From Candidatus Moranbacteria bacterium CG_4_9_14_3_um_filter_42_9 (lineage in GTDB: Bacteria; Patescibacteriota; Minisyncoccia; Moranbacterales; UBA2206), in assembly GCA_002790635.1 (NCBI GenBank), contig PFVN01000090.1, forward strand, positions 1 to 15,210: a stretch of DNA of 15,210 nucleotides, read 5' to 3'. A model generated the notes under the pieces. The model saw only the letters and a program-made list of their open reading frames with translations. It was not told the DNA's origin and did no database searches. This document shows positions 1 through 6,075 of the stretch, piece after piece. The position numbers and the translations under genes are program-made. Positions within the stretch are counted from its first letter, which is position 1. Every line of letters begins with the position of its first letter.

Positions 1-2
1 CC

Positions 3-221
3 GAAATTATCACTCAAAATTTACCATTAATTATAATCCTATCCGTCCTCTGGACGATCCCGTGGAAAGGCGTCGCCCTTTGGAAAGCGGCGAGAAACGA
101 AGATCGGGGCTGGTTTATTTTTATCTTAATCATAAACACACTCGCGGCTTTCGAGATTTTATATATTTTTTTATTTTCCAAGAAAAAGACGAAGCAAAAC
201 GGCAATTTTAATCCGAATTAA
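3..221 (+). CDS. DUF5652-like small membrane protein (5' end cut by window)
   Basis: Reading from base 3, an open frame of 72 codons runs to a TAA at 219-221. No start is visible because the window edge cuts the gene. The product has two hydrophobic stretches, roughly residues 7-19 and 41-60. Between them is a W-T-I-P-W-K-G-x-A-L-W-K-A-A-R motif, followed by a charged turn, G-W-F, and a lysine-rich tail. This pattern matches the two-helix DUF5652 family that I know mostly from Patescibacteria. Its function is unknown. The next gene starts 9 bases downstream on the same strand, so the two may be co-transcribed. The opposite-strand frame over this stretch has no protein-like pattern. Family assignment is from memory of the motif. 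Confidence 0.72.
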   Translation, partial: EIITQNLPLIIILSVLWTIPWKGVALWKAARNEDRGWFIFILIINTLAAFEILYIFLFSKKKTKQNGNFNPN

Positions 222-230
222 ATTTGCGCG

Positions 231-911
231 ATGTATTGGCTTTACCTCATAATTTTCTTGTTGGCAGTTTTAGCGCCGGATATTATCCGCAATGACTTTT
301 ATTTTTTGTCGGAAAAAAGAGCAGAAGAAATGCTCATTTTTTTATTGGGTATCGCCGGCTTCTCATTTTTTATGTGGAAAGACTATCAATTATTCCTGCA
401 AAAAAAGGAAAAAGTCAAGGACAAAAAAAAGATCAACCAAGCAATCAAAGATCTAGTTGATTCCTATAGTTACATCGGGGAAGTTAATCGGAAAATGGAC
501 ATTTTGATGAATATCGCTTTGGGTCTTACGGAAAAAGCGAATTTAACCAAAAAGAAAGAGTTAGAAATTTACCACACCATAATGGAGGCGGCAAAATTTT
601 TGATGAAGGCCGATTGTGCGCTTTTGAAATTCATCAACACCGAAAGTAAAATTTTGGAAAAAGAAATCCGGATGCCAGAGTGCTCCTGTGAAATGAAAAA
701 CCAGGAAATTTTGGAAATTAAAAATAATGCGGGCACAAAAAAAACCGAAAAGTTTTTCGTTTTTCTATCGCATCAACAGATAAAGAATATTCGCTGCTGC
801 ATAGTCGTCACTGGCTATACCGGCCAGGAAGAAAAAACCATTGAGATGCTGCGGGTCTTGGCCTCACAAGCCCTTTTCGTTTTCTCTTATATGGGACAAG
901 TTTCAGATTGA
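231..911 (+). CDS. Membrane-anchored protein with coiled coil and GAF-like C-terminal region
   Basis: This 226-residue protein starts at an ATG with no clear Shine-Dalgarno site and ends in TGA. Two hydrophobic helices (about residues 2-19 and 33-49) are followed by a lysine-rich, probably coiled-coil linker (52-75). A soluble domain of about 150 residues, presumably cytoplasmic, follows. Its layout recalls GAF domains: a helix, strands around residues 125-140, a charged middle, a strand near 185-195, and a final helix resembling the L-x-x-L-A-S-Q-A of GAF ends. It has four cysteines in the middle and later part (C150, C152 and the C188-C189 pair), but no recognised cofactor motif. I infer a membrane-tethered sensor or scaffold. 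It lies 9 bases after the DUF5652-like gene and converges on the rhodanese-like gene. The GAF link is weak. Confidence 0.6.
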   Translation: MYWLYLIIFLLAVLAPDIIRNDFYFLSEKRAEEMLIFLLGIAGFSFFMWKDYQLFLQKKEKVKDKKKINQAIKDLVDSYSYIGEVNRKMDILMNIALGLTEKANLTKKKELEIYHTIMEAAKFLMKADCALLKFINTESKILEKEIRMPECSCEMKNQEILEIKNNAGTKKTEKFFVFLSHQQIKNIRCCIVVTGYTGQEEKTIEMLRVLASQALFVFSYMGQVSD

Positions 912-943
912 CATTCTTTCCGGGCACCGACGCTTGACTTGAA

Positions 944-1768
944 TCATTTTACGATTTCGAAGCCCTTCTTTTTCCACGCGTCCAGACCATCGGAAAGTGC
1001 AAAGACATTGAAAATTCCAAGATCATAGAGGCGCACCGCACCCTTAAACGCCCACAGTCCGTCATTATCATACAGGATGATTTTTTTGCCATGAACTATT
1101 TTATCTGTTTGATTTTCCAAATCATCAAGAAATATATTTACGGCATTTTTAATATGCCCGATGCTAAATTGGCCGCTTTTTCGGAGATCAATGATAAAAA
1201 CGTTATTGCTGTTGCTATCTAAAAGTTTTTTCAGTTCTTCCGCTGTGATATAGCTAACTTTTGATTGGTCAACAAAAGATGCGGGATTTCCTTCTGACAG
1301 GGTTGGATTGTATTTGCTTTTCCAAGCGGAAAAACCGCCGATCAGATAAAAATAATTCTGAAATCCGTTTTCTCGGAAAATTTTTTCCAGATACGCGGTG
1401 TCCTGAATGGAAAGCATGTCTGATACAATCACGTAGGTCCTTTCCTTATCTAGAGAGGGCAGGGCGTTAGCCAGTCCGGAGGCGCTAATATTTTTTGAAT
1501 TTACGATGTGTTCTTTATTGAAATCTCCCTCGATTCTAATGTCAATTATCGTCAAGTCACTTTCTGTCATTATTTTTTTAGAAAGCTCGTCGCTTTCAAT
1601 GCCGCGCGCGCTACTTGCATTTGTTTCCGTCGGAACAGCATCGGGTATAGTCGGTGTTTTTTTCCGAAAAGTTGGACGGTAAAAAGTCACCAACGACACT
1701 AAGATAATCAAAAAAAATCCGACTGCTAAGGCTAAATTATTCTTTTTTTTAGTTGTTAAATTTTCCAC
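944..1768 (-). CDS. Membrane-anchored tandem rhodanese-like protein lacking both catalytic cysteines
   Basis: The 274-residue protein has an N-terminal membrane helix (about 11-29) and a Thr/Pro/Ser-rich linker, then two rhodanese folds (about 58-152 and 172-273). Each has the expected elements: an I-I-D-(I/L)-R strand, an H-I motif, and a final G-G-F-S-A-W or D-G-L-D-A-W motif. In active rhodaneses the loop after the central strand begins with a sulfur-carrying Cys. Here that place holds Ser116 in domain 1 and Asp214 in domain 2, and the whole protein contains no Cys. It is therefore unlikely to transfer sulfur. I infer a binding or structural role at the membrane, with the domains probably outside the cell. 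The gene starts 4 bases after the fmt stop, so it appears to be the last gene of the priA-def-fmt operon. Confidence 0.85.
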   Translation of the reverse strand: MENLTTKKKNNLALAVGFFLIILVSLVTFYRPTFRKKTPTIPDAVPTETNASSARGIESDELSKKIMTESDLTIIDIRIEGDFNKEHIVNSKNISASGLANALPSLDKERTYVIVSDMLSIQDTAYLEKIFRENGFQNYFYLIGGFSAWKSKYNPTLSEGNPASFVDQSKVSYITAEELKKLLDSNSNNVFIIDLRKSGQFSIGHIKNAVNIFLDDLENQTDKIVHGKKIILYDNDGLWAFKGAVRLYDLGIFNVFALSDGLDAWKKKGFEIVK

Positions 1769-1772
1769 ATAG

Positions 1773-2720
1773 TTATTTTAAAATACTGCCGACAAAATTT
1801 TGATAGCCGTTAATAAAATCTTCAGATTTCATATTTACTTTTCCCTCTAATTGAATTTCTTCTAAAATGATGACTCCATAATTGCACTGGATGCCAATTT
1901 TTTCTCCGATCTGAAAAACTTCACCGACATGATGTTTTGTTTCTGGGTTTTTCTCCAAAAAACTTATTTTATTTAACTTGATCCGCCGAGGTCCATTTTC
2001 TCCCTGCCAATAAGTGAAAATCCCGGGCCAAGGAGTAAAGGCGCGAAAAAGATTGTAGATATTTTTTGCTTCATCCGACCAAATTATTTTTCCATCAGAC
2101 TTTTCAATTAACTGGCAAAGGGTGGCCTGCGAATCGTCTTGTTTTTGCGGCTGAATTTTTCTTTCCACCCAGAGCGGCAAAGTTTCCAAAAGCAATGGTG
2201 CGGCGACTTTTGACATTTTCAATGATAATTCGGCGGAATTTTCGTGTTTATCAATCATCACGCTTTTTTGGCTGAGAATTTCGCCGGTGTCTATTTTTTC
2301 ATCCATAAGCATTATGGTAACGCCCGTTTCTGTTTCACCATTAAGCAGTGCGTTTTGAATAGGAGACGGTCCGCGATATTTTGGTAAAAGCGAGGCATGG
2401 ACATTCAGGGCGCCAAAACCCGGAAGACATAAAATTGAAGCGGGGATTATCTTTCCATAGGCTGCCAAAATGATCAAATCCGGTTTTTGTTTTTTTAACT
2501 CTTCAATGACGGAATCAGTAAATTTGGCTGGCTGAAAAACAGGCAGCTTATTTTTTTCTGCCAGAATCTTGATAGCTGATTTTCTGATTTCTTGGTCCCG
2601 TCCGGCTTTTTTGTCCGGTTGGGTATACACCGAAACTATACTATAGTCGGCGGAAATTAAAGACTCCAAAATATGGGCGGCAAATTCTGATGTTCCCATA
2701 AAAATTGTCCGCAATTTCAC
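1773..2720 (-). CDS. fmt: Methionyl-tRNA formyltransferase
   Basis: Fmt formylates Met-tRNAfMet using 10-formyl-tetrahydrofolate before initiation. The N-terminal R-T-I-F-M-G-T motif, the N-V-H-A-S-L-L-P-K-Y-R-G loop and D-E-K-I-D-T-G give the catalytic triad. In the 315-residue form these are N106, H108 and D144, close to N108/H110/D146 of E. coli Fmt. The C-terminal OB-like tRNA-binding domain starts near residue 205. I chose the GTG at 2720-2718: it gives the usual family length and begins just before the first conserved strand. An in-frame ATG at 2801 would add 27 non-conserved residues encoded by a palindromic element. A TTG at 2714, with a G-rich stretch at a better distance, is another option. 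def ends upstream and the rhodanese-like gene follows 4 bases downstream. Confidence 0.95.
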   Translation of the reverse strand: MKLRTIFMGTSEFAAHILESLISADYSIVSVYTQPDKKAGRDQEIRKSAIKILAEKNKLPVFQPAKFTDSVIEELKKQKPDLIILAAYGKIIPASILCLPGFGALNVHASLLPKYRGPSPIQNALLNGETETGVTIMLMDEKIDTGEILSQKSVMIDKHENSAELSLKMSKVAAPLLLETLPLWVERKIQPQKQDDSQATLCQLIEKSDGKIIWSDEAKNIYNLFRAFTPWPGIFTYWQGENGPRRIKLNKISFLEKNPETKHHVGEVFQIGEKIGIQCNYGVIILEEIQLEGKVNMKSEDFINGYQNFVGSILK

Positions 2721-2722
2721 CC

Positions 2723-2778
2723 CCGCACCAAAATATTCACCGCGTGCGCGTGAATTTGAAAAATCGTTTTTGGTGCGG
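2723..2778. repeat. Palindromic element between def and fmt
   Basis: Arms of 11 bases (2723-2733 and 2768-2778) are perfect inverted copies with core CGCACCAAAA. A shorter nested pair, ATTCAC (2735-2740) and GTGAAT (2750-2755), lies inside. The element fills most of the space between the def stop and the chosen fmt start. On the minus-strand transcript the last arm ends directly before the fmt GTG and includes the only G-rich stretch that could pair with 16S rRNA. Folding would therefore hide the fmt ribosome site. It may be a REP-like repeat or a regulatory hairpin. Confidence 0.6.
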
Positions 2779-2806
2779 TGGTTTATCGCTTGCTTTGGCA
2801 TATTTT

Positions 2807-3274
2807 TTACTTTGTAGGCACGGATTTTTTTCGGCTTTTTCTCTTTGTAAAAACAATTCCGTTGAGATGATCGATCTCGTGTTGCAGTGCCCGGCCCAAT
2901 AGCGCTGCGCCGGAAATAATCCTTTTTTTCCCCGTTTGATCTTCCGCTTCTACCTTTACTTTAGCATATCTCTTTACTGGAATAAATAATCCTGGAAAAG
3001 AAAGACATCCTTCCTCACAGATAATTTTTTTCCAGGACTTGGATTTTATTTTCGGATTAATAAGGACAAGAGTTTTGCCGTCAAATTTGATAACGGACAT
3101 TTGCAGGGATTTTCCCACTTGGGGAGCTGCCAAACCCAAACCGTTGTTTTTTTCCAGAGTTTCCAGCATATCGAAAAGAAGCTCGCGAATTTCGGGGCTC
3201 TTAGGATCCGTTATCCTTTTAGCTTTTTTGGAGAGAATCGGATCGGGATATATTGATAGAGGGAGAATCGCCAT
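2807..3274 (-). CDS. def: Peptide deformylase
   Basis: Peptide deformylase removes the formyl group from the N-terminal Met of new proteins. With the ATG at 3274-3272 the protein has 155 residues and all three family motifs: G-L-G-L-A-A-P-Q (45-52), E-G-C-L-S (Cys90) and Q-H-E-I-D-H (His132, Glu133, His136). Cys90, His132 and His136 are the metal ligands and fall on the same numbers as in E. coli Def, which supports this start. The ATG at 3307 would add 11 residues and overlap priA. The start lies 4 bases after the priA stop, and fmt follows, so Def and Fmt for opposite steps are made together. The C-terminus is a basic Lys/Arg tail. No strong Shine-Dalgarno site is visible. Confidence 0.95.
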   Translation of the reverse strand: MAILPLSIYPDPILSKKAKRITDPKSPEIRELLFDMLETLEKNNGLGLAAPQVGKSLQMSVIKFDGKTLVLINPKIKSKSWKKIICEEGCLSFPGLFIPVKRYAKVKVEAEDQTGKKRIISGAALLGRALQHEIDHLNGIVFTKRKSRKKSVPTK

Positions 3275-3278
3275 TTTT

Positions 3279-5321
3279 TTAAAGCAGGGAAACCGGATCA
3301 ACATCAATGATCCAGCCAGCCGGCAAAAAATTTAATATTTTTCTCAGTTTCTGCGGCAGCATATTATCCCTTCCTGTTAATTTCAAAATTATTTGCTTGC
3401 GAAAACGTCCGCGAATTTTCTCAACAAAGCCTGTGTGCGGCTCAGATATTATTACATCGTCGGGCTTATTTTCGAGCAAAATATTATAAACGCGGCCAGT
3501 TTCGCCATCCACATTTTTTAAATTATAATCCTGAAAAATTATTTTTACAAGCCGACTGAAAGGCGGGAAATTCAATGTTTTTCGGGCTACTTTTTCAATT
3601 TCGTATAAATTTTTAAAGTCTTTTTCGGCAATCAGGCGCATAATGGTGCTTTGCGGATTGAAAGTTTGAATCAAAACCAAACCGCGCCCTTTTGAATTCG
3701 GTCTTCCGGTCCGACCGGAAACCTGGACAATGTTTTGATAGGCCCTCTCATTAGCGGAAAAATCCGGCAAAGAAAGCATATTATCCGCGTCAATAATACC
3801 AACTAGGGCCACATTTGGCAAATCCCAACCCTTGGAAATCATTTGGGTTCCAATCAGAATATCGATTTTTCTGTCCGAAAAATTTCTAAAAATTTTCTTT
3901 TGAAAACCGGGTTCTTTCGCGCTTTGCTGATCAGCCCGAACGACCCGGGCGGCAGGAAACAAATTTTGGATTTCTCGTTCAACTTTTTGCGTCCCAAATC
4001 CGATATTGGAAAAAGCCAAGCCTTGGCACTTGAAACACTGCGGCGTAATAGATGTTTTAAATGCGCAATGGAGACATTGATATGCGCCGCCCCGGTCATA
4101 AACCAGTGCCCGGTCGCATTTCGGACACGCCAGGACGCTCTTGCAGGCCGCGCAGACAGAAAAACTGCTCATTCCTTGTCGATTTATGAACAGAATCGCC
4201 TGAAGACCGTGCTTCAGCACGTAACCGATTTCGACTTGCAGTTTTTTAGAAATGGACGAATAATTTCCTTGCCTGCCGGCAGGCTGGTTTTGCCAACGCT
4301 CTTTTTTTAAATCGACAAGAATCACTTCCGGCCGCTTTAGCTCGGGCTTTCCCGGCAGCTTCAGCAACGGCAATTCCATCAGTTTTATTTGATTTACCGC
4401 TGCTTGATAAAAATACTCGATACTGGGCGTGGCCGATCCAAAAATAATTTTTGCGTGATGTAAGGACGCCAATTTTTTCGCCACAGTTCGCGCATCGTAG
4501 CGGGGATTCATATCCCATTGTTTGAACGAAATGTCCTGCTCCTCATCAACTATTATTAAGCCTAATTTTTTGAAGGGGGCAAAAACTGCCATGCGCGAAC
4601 CGATAATGATTTTGGTTTCGCCGGATTTGATTTTTTTCCAGGACGAATAAAATTCTCCTTTGGAAATTTTACTGTGCAGAACGACGGTATCTTCGGCCTT
4701 AAAATAAGCGCCATATCGTTCTATGGCTTGAGGAGTAAGAGTTAACTCAGGCAATAATATCAAAAATTGAAGATTTGAGTTTTGAGCTTTGAGTTTTACG
4801 ATTGAATGAATATAAACTTCTGTTTTTCCGGAACCGGCCGGACCGAAGAGATAAAAATTTTTAGTTTGTAGTTTTTGATTTGTAGTTTTTTTTGTTATTT
4901 CAGCAACTACCTTTTTTTGCGCGTTAGTTAATATAGTTTTTTCGATAGTAGGTTGTAGGTTGTAGGTTGTTGGTTTTGGGTTACGGGACTTGACCCTCTT
5001 TGGCACAAAAGATTTCATAACAATGCCCAGCGGTGAAATATAATAATCGGAAACGAATTGAGCCAGTTCAATTTGTTTTTTGTCCAAAAAAGTTTCCTCA
5101 ATGACTTCTTCAATGGGTTTCAATTCAATATTGCCCAGTCGCGGAAAATCCGGCCGCGCGCCGAGAACAATTCCTTCAACTTTTCGCTTAAAAAGGGAAA
5201 TAGAAACAAGCGTCCCTTCGACCAGTTTTTTATTGGCTAAATAGGAAAAAGACTGGTTCCGAGAAAGGGGAATTTTAGTTAAGGGCACGACATCCACTAT
5301 ATTGCTTGTCTTTTTAATCAT
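3279..5321 (-). CDS. priA: Primosomal protein N' (replication restart helicase PriA)
   Basis: PriA reloads the replisome at stalled forks. The 680-residue protein has an N-terminal DNA-binding part (about 1-110) and a superfamily 2 helicase core. Walker A is G-P-A-G-S-G-K-T (160-167), Walker B is D-E-E-Q (259-262), motif III lies in G-S-A-T-P-S (295-300), motif V is G-T-Q-M-I-S-K-G-W-D (491-500) and motif VI is S-G-R-T-G-R (535-540). Eight cysteines in four pairs (390/393, 399/402, 416/419, 429/432) form the two zinc sites between helicase lobes. The Walker B box has Gln where DEEH is usual. Three 7-base tandem arrays and one perfect palindrome lie in frame within the gene. It heads the priA-def-fmt-rhodanese operon, and an extended -10 box ends 6 bases before the ATG. 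Confidence 0.96.
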   Translation of the reverse strand: MIKKTSNIVDVVPLTKIPLSRNQSFSYLANKKLVEGTLVSISLFKRKVEGIVLGARPDFPRLGNIELKPIEEVIEETFLDKKQIELAQFVSDYYISPLGIVMKSFVPKRVKSRNPKPTTYNLQPTIEKTILTNAQKKVVAEITKKTTNQKLQTKNFYLFGPAGSGKTEVYIHSIVKLKAQNSNLQFLILLPELTLTPQAIERYGAYFKAEDTVVLHSKISKGEFYSSWKKIKSGETKIIIGSRMAVFAPFKKLGLIIVDEEQDISFKQWDMNPRYDARTVAKKLASLHHAKIIFGSATPSIEYFYQAAVNQIKLMELPLLKLPGKPELKRPEVILVDLKKERWQNQPAGRQGNYSSISKKLQVEIGYVLKHGLQAILFINRQGMSSFSVCAACKSVLACPKCDRALVYDRGGAYQCLHCAFKTSITPQCFKCQGLAFSNIGFGTQKVEREIQNLFPAARVVRADQQSAKEPGFQKKIFRNFSDRKIDILIGTQMISKGWDLPNVALVGIIDADNMLSLPDFSANERAYQNIVQVSGRTGRPNSKGRGLVLIQTFNPQSTIMRLIAEKDFKNLYEIEKVARKTLNFPPFSRLVKIIFQDYNLKNVDGETGRVYNILLENKPDDVIISEPHTGFVEKIRGRFRKQIILKLTGRDNMLPQKLRKILNFLPAGWIIDVDPVSLL
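4271..4284. repeat. Perfect 14-base palindrome inside priA
   Basis: GCCTGCCGGCAGGC is its own reverse complement. In the priA frame it encodes the stretch around Pro-Ala-Gly-Arg-Gln (residues 346-351), at a position where the protein has no conserved motif, between the first helicase lobe and the zinc region. The local GC content is far above the surrounding sequence. I recall Pro-Ala-Gly-Arg-Gln-type inserts from this palindrome in many Patescibacteria proteins, which points to a spreading repeat. Confidence 0.6.
4774..4797. repeat. 7-base tandem array 1 in priA
   Basis: Three consecutive heptamers (TTTGAGT, TTTGAGC, TTTGAGT) plus three more bases of a fourth lie in the priA coding region at residues 175-183, shortly after the Walker A helix. 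The period is exactly seven, so three units equal seven codons. Confidence 0.6.
4862..4889. repeat. 7-base tandem array 2 in priA
   Basis: Four heptamers run without a break: TAGTTTG, TAGTTTT, TGATTTG, TAGTTTT. They encode residues 145-154 (K-T-T-N-Q-K-L-Q-T-K), a Lys/Thr/Gln-rich linker just before the strand leading into Walker A. The unit differs from that of the neighbouring arrays. Confidence 0.62.
4951..4978. repeat. 7-base tandem array 3 in priA
   Basis: Four heptamers (GGTTGTA, GGTTGTA, GGTTGTT, GGTTTTG) encode residues 115-124 (P-K-P-T-T-Y-N-L-Q-P). This lies in the linker between the N-terminal DNA-binding part and the helicase core, where the family is variable in length. Confidence 0.65.
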
Positions 5322-5327
5322 ACCTGT

Positions 5328-5333
5328 ATTTTA
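5328..5333 (-). promoter_or_regulatory. Extended -10 promoter box for priA operon
   Basis: On the minus strand TGTTAAAAT (TG, one base, then TAAAAT) ends 6 bases before the priA ATG. Transcription would begin at or next to the ATG, giving a leaderless mRNA. No good -35 box is seen at 17 bases, as is common for extended -10 promoters. An AGGT lies between the box and the ATG, so a longer transcript with a ribosome site remains possible. Confidence 0.4.
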
Positions 5334-5361
5334 ACACGGCGACTGATTAAACAAAATTAAA

Positions 5362-5386
5362 GGGAGCCCGGCGATATTGGGCTCCC
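5362..5386. terminator. GC-rich hairpin in the priA/thpR divergent region
   Basis: GGGAGCCC (5362-5369) and GGGCTCCC (5379-5386) form a perfect 8-bp stem with a 9-base loop. On the minus strand the stem is followed by a T-rich stretch (TTTAATTTTGTTT), as in a Rho-independent terminator, but no minus-strand gene is seen upstream that would need it. It could instead be a barrier between divergent promoters or a repeat. Confidence 0.35.
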
Positions 5387-5445
5387 CCTATTGCCGGCAT
5401 ACTGAATTTTTGTTTATTTTGAGCCAGTAAATCAGGCACTTTATT

Positions 5446-5474
5446 TTGGAGTATATTCACAAACATGTTAAAAT
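5446..5474 (+). promoter_or_regulatory. Promoter for thpR
   Basis: TTGGAG (5446-5451) and TAAAAT (5469-5474) are spaced by 17 bases, with TG one base before the -10 box. The predicted start near 5481 leaves only about 7 bases of leader before the ATG. The same TGTTAAAAT nonamer occurs on the opposite strand before priA. Confidence 0.4.
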
Positions 5475-5487
5475 GGGAACATACTTT

Positions 5488-6030
5488 ATGAAAAGAAAGA
5501 TATTCATCAGCATAAATATTCCCGAAAAATTCAGAAAAAGGCTTGTCAAAGCAACGACCGTCTGGCAGCCATTGCCAATTAAATGGACCAAAGAAAAAAA
5601 TCTCCATATAACTATTGATTTTCTGGGTCATGTCAGTGATAATCTGATCGCCGGCATCTGCGAAAAAGTCCATGACACGGTAAGAAACAGCGAAATTTTT
5701 GATTTGGAATTCGACTCGATAATGCTTGGTCCAACCAAAGAACAGTCGCGGATGATTTGGCTGAGCGGAAAGATCAGTGAAGAAATGCGAATTTTGCAAG
5801 AGCAGATTGAAAAAAGTTTGGATATTTTTGTAGCCAGCAAAAAAACTTTTCGCCCGCACATCACGCTCGGCCGGATTCGCAAAAACAAATGGGAGGCCCT
5901 GAAAGAATCCCCGAAAATAGAAGTTAAATTTCCACTGATTGTATCGGTTGAATCCGTCGAAGTTATGGCCAGTGATTTTACCGATGATGGTCCGGAATAT
6001 ACGATCATCAAGTCTTGTCCATTATCATAA
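5488..6030 (+). CDS. thpR: RNA 2',3'-cyclic phosphodiesterase / 2'-5' RNA ligase family protein
   Basis: With the ATG at 5488 the protein has 180 residues, typical for the family. It begins with the usual first strand (M-K-R-K-I-F-I-S-I-N-I-P). The two H-x-T motifs of the 2H phosphoesterase fold are H40-I-T42 in N-L-H-I-T-I-D-F-L-G and H124-I-T126 in R-P-H-I-T-L-G-R. These histidines hydrolyse 2',3'-cyclic phosphates at RNA ends; the cellular substrate is not known from sequence. An upstream TTG at 5446 would add 14 residues unlike the family and lies in the -35 region, so I rejected it. The tagA-like gene follows 45 bases downstream on the same strand, with a hairpin between. Confidence 0.92.
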   Translation: MKRKIFISINIPEKFRKRLVKATTVWQPLPIKWTKEKNLHITIDFLGHVSDNLIAGICEKVHDTVRNSEIFDLEFDSIMLGPTKEQSRMIWLSGKISEEMRILQEQIEKSLDIFVASKKTFRPHITLGRIRKNKWEALKESPKIEVKFPLIVSVESVEVMASDFTDDGPEYTIIKSCPLS

Positions 6031-6038
6031 TACTTAAC

Positions 6039-6068
6039 TCACTGCCATATGATGATATAAGGCAGTGA
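6039..6068. other. Hairpin between thpR and the glycosyltransferase gene
   Basis: TCACTGCC (6039-6046) and GGCAGTGA (6061-6068) form a perfect 8-bp stem, with further ATAT/ATAT pairing inside the loop. It lies 7 bases before the ATG of the next gene, where a ribosome site would be expected, and is followed by A rather than T. It could act on translation of the downstream gene or mark a processing site; it is not a normal terminator. Confidence 0.4.
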
Positions 6069-6075
6069 AAAAATA

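Noticed and set aside
909..911. TGA read as Gly or Trp (alternative code)
   Set aside because: TGA ends the 226-residue protein at a sensible place and no gene in the window has an internal TGA in a conserved region.
3843..4310. Plus-strand open frame of 155 codons antisense to priA
   Set aside because: It covers the zinc-site and motif V coding region of a clear PriA; the product shows no domain and low-complexity composition.
4774..4978. The tandem arrays in priA as a CRISPR or phase-variation tract
   Set aside because: Units are only seven bases, degenerate and different between arrays, and lie inside linkers rather than at the gene start. Current frames are open, so on/off switching is not supported by this sequence alone.
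5465..5491. Eight-codon upstream frame ending in ATGA at the thpR start
   Set aside because: Its ATG lies before the -10 box predicted for thpR and would not be transcribed from that promoter; too short to support on its own.
5347..5859. Minus-strand open frame of 170 codons over thpR
   Set aside because: It lies antisense to thpR, which has both H-x-T motifs and family length. The antisense product has no recognisable pattern and is rich in Phe, as expected from the complement.
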